DNA of 64,000 nucleotides from Phycisphaeraceae bacterium (GTDB taxonomy: Bacteria > Planctomycetota > Phycisphaerae > Phycisphaerales > SM1A02): the NCBI GenBank assembly GCA_015709595.1, contig CP054178.1, positions 2,113,205-2,177,204 on the forward strand. The letters run 5' to 3'. The first letter of the stretch is position 1. Each line of letters begins with the position of its first letter. The notes beneath the pieces are model-generated. The model had not been told where the DNA came from, did not search any database, and worked only from the letters and a program-made list of their open reading frames with translations. Shown one piece after another: positions 61,744 through 64,000 of this stretch. A program made the position numbers and the translations under genes.

Positions 61744-63204
61744 TCAACGGAAGCAATACAGCGCCTGCTGGGTGCGCACGAAGAGACAGCCGTCCGCGAT
61801 GGCGGGCGTGGACCAGATGTCGCCTTCGACTTCGACCTCGGAGAGCAACTCCCAGTCTCTCCCGGCCCGCAGCAGTTTCACCGACCCCCCGCGACCAGCC
61901 AGAACCAGGCGCCCTCCCGCCGCGACGGGCGAAGCGGCGTAGGCGTCGGTCGCGCCGGTGCGGTCCTGCTTGAGGACCTCGCCGTTCTGAGGGTTGAGGG
62001 CGGTGAGCAGGCCGCCATCCTTGATGAGGTAGAGCACTCCGTCGTAGAGCAGGGGCGATGGCATGTCGGGCATGCCGCGCCGGTTGGTGTACGTCCATTC
62101 CACGTGGCTGTCCGACACGTCGCCCTCGCCGCCCAGGCGGATGGCGAAGACGCCGCCGGTGGCCGTCTGGCGCTTGAGGGCCATGGCCCACTCCGATCCG
62201 TCCATGAAGGTGTCGTTGTCCAGGTCGTAGAGGAACCAGAGTTCCTTGAGGGCGGGGAACTCGAACTCATCGACGACGAGTTTCCCGTCCGCGTTCCTGT
62301 CGCGCGCGGCGAGGGATTCCTCCCACGTGCCGCTCAGCTTGGGCGCGCCGAACTCATTGGGCGCGCCGAACGCCGCGTGGATGAAGACGTGCGAGTGGTT
62401 CTCGTCCATCACGGGAACAGTCTTGGTCTGCCACGCCATGCCGTTCACCCACCAGAGTTTTTCGCCGGTCTTGACGTCGTAGGAAACCGTCTCGAACGAG
62501 CCCGCGACGATGACCTGCTCCGGGCCGTCCTTGGGTCGCGCGATGGCGGGCGTGGCGTAGCTGTGCGCGAAGCCGGGCCGCTCCGCCCGCCAGCGCGGCT
62601 CGCCGGTGAGCGCATCCAGCGCCGCGACGTGCGAATCGGTGTCCTGGTCGCATTGCACGATCACCAGCCCACAGGCCAGCACCGGCGATGACGACATGCC
62701 GTGCGGCACGTTGAACGGCGCCATCTCGCGCTTCCACAGTTCTCTGCCCGACAGGTCATAGCAGACCAATCCGAAATGCTCGTAGAGCACGTACAGGCGC
62801 TCGCCGTCGCTGGCGGGCGTGGATGACACCGGCGAGTTGGGCGTGCCACGCTTGGCCGGCAGGGGCGTGGGGGCCTCGACGCGCCACATCGGCTCGCCGG
62901 TGGCGCGGCTGAGGGCCAGGGTGAACGACTTGCCGTCCGCGTGCGTGGTGAGGATGACCATGTCACCCACCACGACCGGGGAGGAGTACCCCTTGTCGAT
63001 CTCGCGCTTCCACAGCAGGTGGCTGTCGAGGTCCAGTGCCTCGGGCAGCGTGGATTCCGTCACCCCCGACCCGTTGGGGCCGCGAAAGCCCGGCCAGCCG
63101 GGCTCGGCCGCCGCGCCCGCGAGCATGGCGCAGCCCGCGAAGCCAAGGAGCACGGAGACGAACCGTACAGTGGAAGCGGCCGACGACGAAGAGGAGCGTG
63201 GCAT
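61744..63204 (-). CDS. Exported PQQ-like beta-propeller protein with inserted EF-hands
   Basis: A signal peptide (VSVLLGFAGCAMLAGAAA) leads to a beta-propeller of PQQ/BamB-type blades (WPGFRGPNGSGVTES, HLLWKREIDKGYSSPVVVGDMVILT, GEPRWRAERPGFAHSYATPAI, DIWSTPAIADGCLFVRT). Near residues 308–345, between blades, two EF-hand-like loops occur: RNADGKLVVDEF and DLDNDTFMDGSEW. In planctomycetes such proteins are common and generally uncharacterised. Being 486 residues, it is complete. ATG 63204 gives a proper signal peptide; the frame stays open further up. Confidence 0.88.
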   Translation of the reverse strand: MPRSSSSSAASTVRFVSVLLGFAGCAMLAGAAAEPGWPGFRGPNGSGVTESTLPEALDLDSHLLWKREIDKGYSSPVVVGDMVILTTHADGKSFTLALSRATGEPMWRVEAPTPLPAKRGTPNSPVSSTPASDGERLYVLYEHFGLVCYDLSGRELWKREMAPFNVPHGMSSSPVLACGLVIVQCDQDTDSHVAALDALTGEPRWRAERPGFAHSYATPAIARPKDGPEQVIVAGSFETVSYDVKTGEKLWWVNGMAWQTKTVPVMDENHSHVFIHAAFGAPNEFGAPKLSGTWEESLAARDRNADGKLVVDEFEFPALKELWFLYDLDNDTFMDGSEWAMALKRQTATGGVFAIRLGGEGDVSDSHVEWTYTNRRGMPDMPSPLLYDGVLYLIKDGGLLTALNPQNGEVLKQDRTGATDAYAASPVAAGGRLVLAGRGGSVKLLRAGRDWELLSEVEVEGDIWSTPAIADGCLFVRTQQALYCFR

Positions 63205-63402
63205 GTGGAACAGCACCCCGCGTGAGGTTGGGCGGATGGACGATGCAGGGTGTATGAGCGGGGAAGGGCGCGGTTGCGGGAGGCATTCAAAGGATGGCGG
63301 CATGACACCCCGATCCTCAAGGCGTTGAGCCGCGAGGATCGAATCGGTGCAAGGACGCACCGGCTTGCGGAGGGGTGGCGCGACGCTCCGCGTCGTGCAT
63401 CC

Positions 63403-64000
63403 TCACTGGTCATCAATCGGGCTGGTATCCGGCACGGTGATCTCACCGGGCGGCTGGTCGTCGCCCTCATCATCCTCGCCGCCGCGCGGCGTGCCCAGCC
63501 CCTCGGGACGGGGAGGTACGGGGCGGCTGACCCACTTGAGTTCGCCCTTGAGCGCGGGAATGACCGCCTTCTGAGCGAGGATCGCCGTCAACCGCCTGGC
63601 TCCGTGGACGTTGAGGTGCGAGAGGTCGCGGAAGACCGTCTCATCGAACGTCTCGCCGAGATCCTCGATGTGGAGATATGGGGCACGGTACTTGTTCGTC
63701 AGCCGCTGGGCGATGCGGCGCATCTGCTCCAGCGTGCCGCGGGGGTAGTTGCGGCGGAGAGTTTCGGAGAGCGGCACCTCGTACACGATGATGGTCACGC
63801 CCGCGTCCCGGCACTGTGACAGGATCGACTCGAAGCGCCGCGACGCCTCGCCCCCAAGCGGATGGCGGTTGCCCTGCATGCGAGGACGCAGGTAGCGTTG
63901 CACGAAGGCGTCTCTCACCGGGTGATCCGCCAGCCGCCGGTCGGGTTCATCCACCTGCTGGAAGGTCAGGTCGCCCGCGATAGGGTTGGAGTGGATCGAT
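63403..64000 (-). CDS. SGNH-hydrolase-like protein, N-terminal part outside window
   Basis: The minus-strand frame is open to the window edge and continues upstream of GTG 63954 with typical composition (SNPIAGDLTFQQV). The visible 198 residues have a Rossmann-like strand–helix pattern (FESILSQCRDAGVTIIVYEVPLSE, YRAPYLHIEDLGETF) and end with DLSHLNVHGARRLT, matching the DxxH block of SGNH/GDSL esterases. An acidic, Pro-rich tail follows. Its nucleophile would lie outside the window, so activity cannot be judged. Confidence 0.75.
   Translation of the reverse strand, partial: SIHSNPIAGDLTFQQVDEPDRRLADHPVRDAFVQRYLRPRMQGNRHPLGGEASRRFESILSQCRDAGVTIIVYEVPLSETLRRNYPRGTLEQMRRIAQRLTNKYRAPYLHIEDLGETFDETVFRDLSHLNVHGARRLTAILAQKAVIPALKGELKWVSRPVPPRPEGLGTPRGGEDDEGDDQPPGEITVPDTSPIDDQ

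Noticed and set aside
1-64000. CRISPR arrays, insertion sequences, integrases or replication origins
   Set aside because: I saw no regularly spaced repeats, transposase or integrase motifs, or DnaA-box clusters anywhere in the window.

Overview
The window reads as about 64 kb of chromosome from a high-GC planctomycete, most likely in or near the Phycisphaerae. This rests on gene content and style, not on a database search. The supporting signs are C-terminal sorting tails of the form I/VPAP–hydrophobic–RRR, VCBS/FG-GAP, PQQ and sulfatase proteins typical of this phylum, a two-partner secretion pair, an RFxLIEL pseudopilin, an ECF sigma/anti-sigma pair, and a ribosomal operon that lacks rpmD (L30), adk and rpsD (S4). 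Most genes follow one another closely, on both strands.

Layout. 1–7.1 kb is the end of the spc operon and the alpha operon (L18, S5, L15, SecY, Map, IF-1, L36, S13, S11, RpoA, L17), closed by a strong hairpin. 7.2–13.7 kb is a sugar-type (CUT2) ABC importer followed by two exported amidohydrolases in one apparent operon. 13.8–21.2 kb holds a small basic protein, a small lipoprotein and a two-partner secretion pair (TpsB pore, 1515-residue TpsA). 21.3–24.0 kb is argG–argH. 24.1–35.7 kb carries a Na/Pi cotransporter-like protein, a halogenase-like flavoprotein, a DUF1444-like protein, a lipoprotein, sucD, an M28 peptidase, a DPP-IV-like S9 peptidase and a membrane glycosyltransferase-like protein. 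35.8–40.8 kb has two tRNAs (Thr-UGU, Gly-UCC), an anion permease, a lipoprotein, moaC and an rsmB-type methyltransferase. 40.9–43.0 kb is accessory: an interrupted small gene and a tandem pair of sorted surface proteins, the second split by a 12-C tract. 43.0–45.3 kb holds a sigma-54 activator with a degenerate receiver, then a near-consensus sigma-54 promoter, a 70-codon frame and hpf. 45.4–55.1 kb has a VCBS protein with an in-frame TGA, a D-lactate dehydrogenase-like enzyme, rsmD, an EEP-like protein, a nucleotide-sugar epimerase, a pseudopilin, the ECF sigma/anti-sigma pair and an ABC-F ATPase. 55.3–58.5 kb is a second accessory patch with an amber-interrupted gene, a sorted exported protein and a frameshifted two-repeat protein. 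58.5–64 kb has a sulfatase, tpiA, a membrane protein, a PQQ/EF-hand protein and the C-terminal part of an SGNH-like protein.

The most interesting signals are these. (1) The VCBS gene at 45463–46470 is interrupted only by a TGA, followed at SECIS-like distance by a perfect 8-bp hairpin, so it is a candidate selenoprotein. (2) hpf appears to be under sigma-54 control next to an activator that has lost the usual phosphorylation pocket. (3) There is a C-tract in frame-switch position just before a surface-sorting tail. A caution applies: three separate frameshifts in the window (42823, 57897, 59894) all sit in G or C runs and all are cured by adding one base, which is what homopolymer under-calling would look like. 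The in-frame stops at 46114, 55677 and 41167 are a different class and cannot be explained that way.
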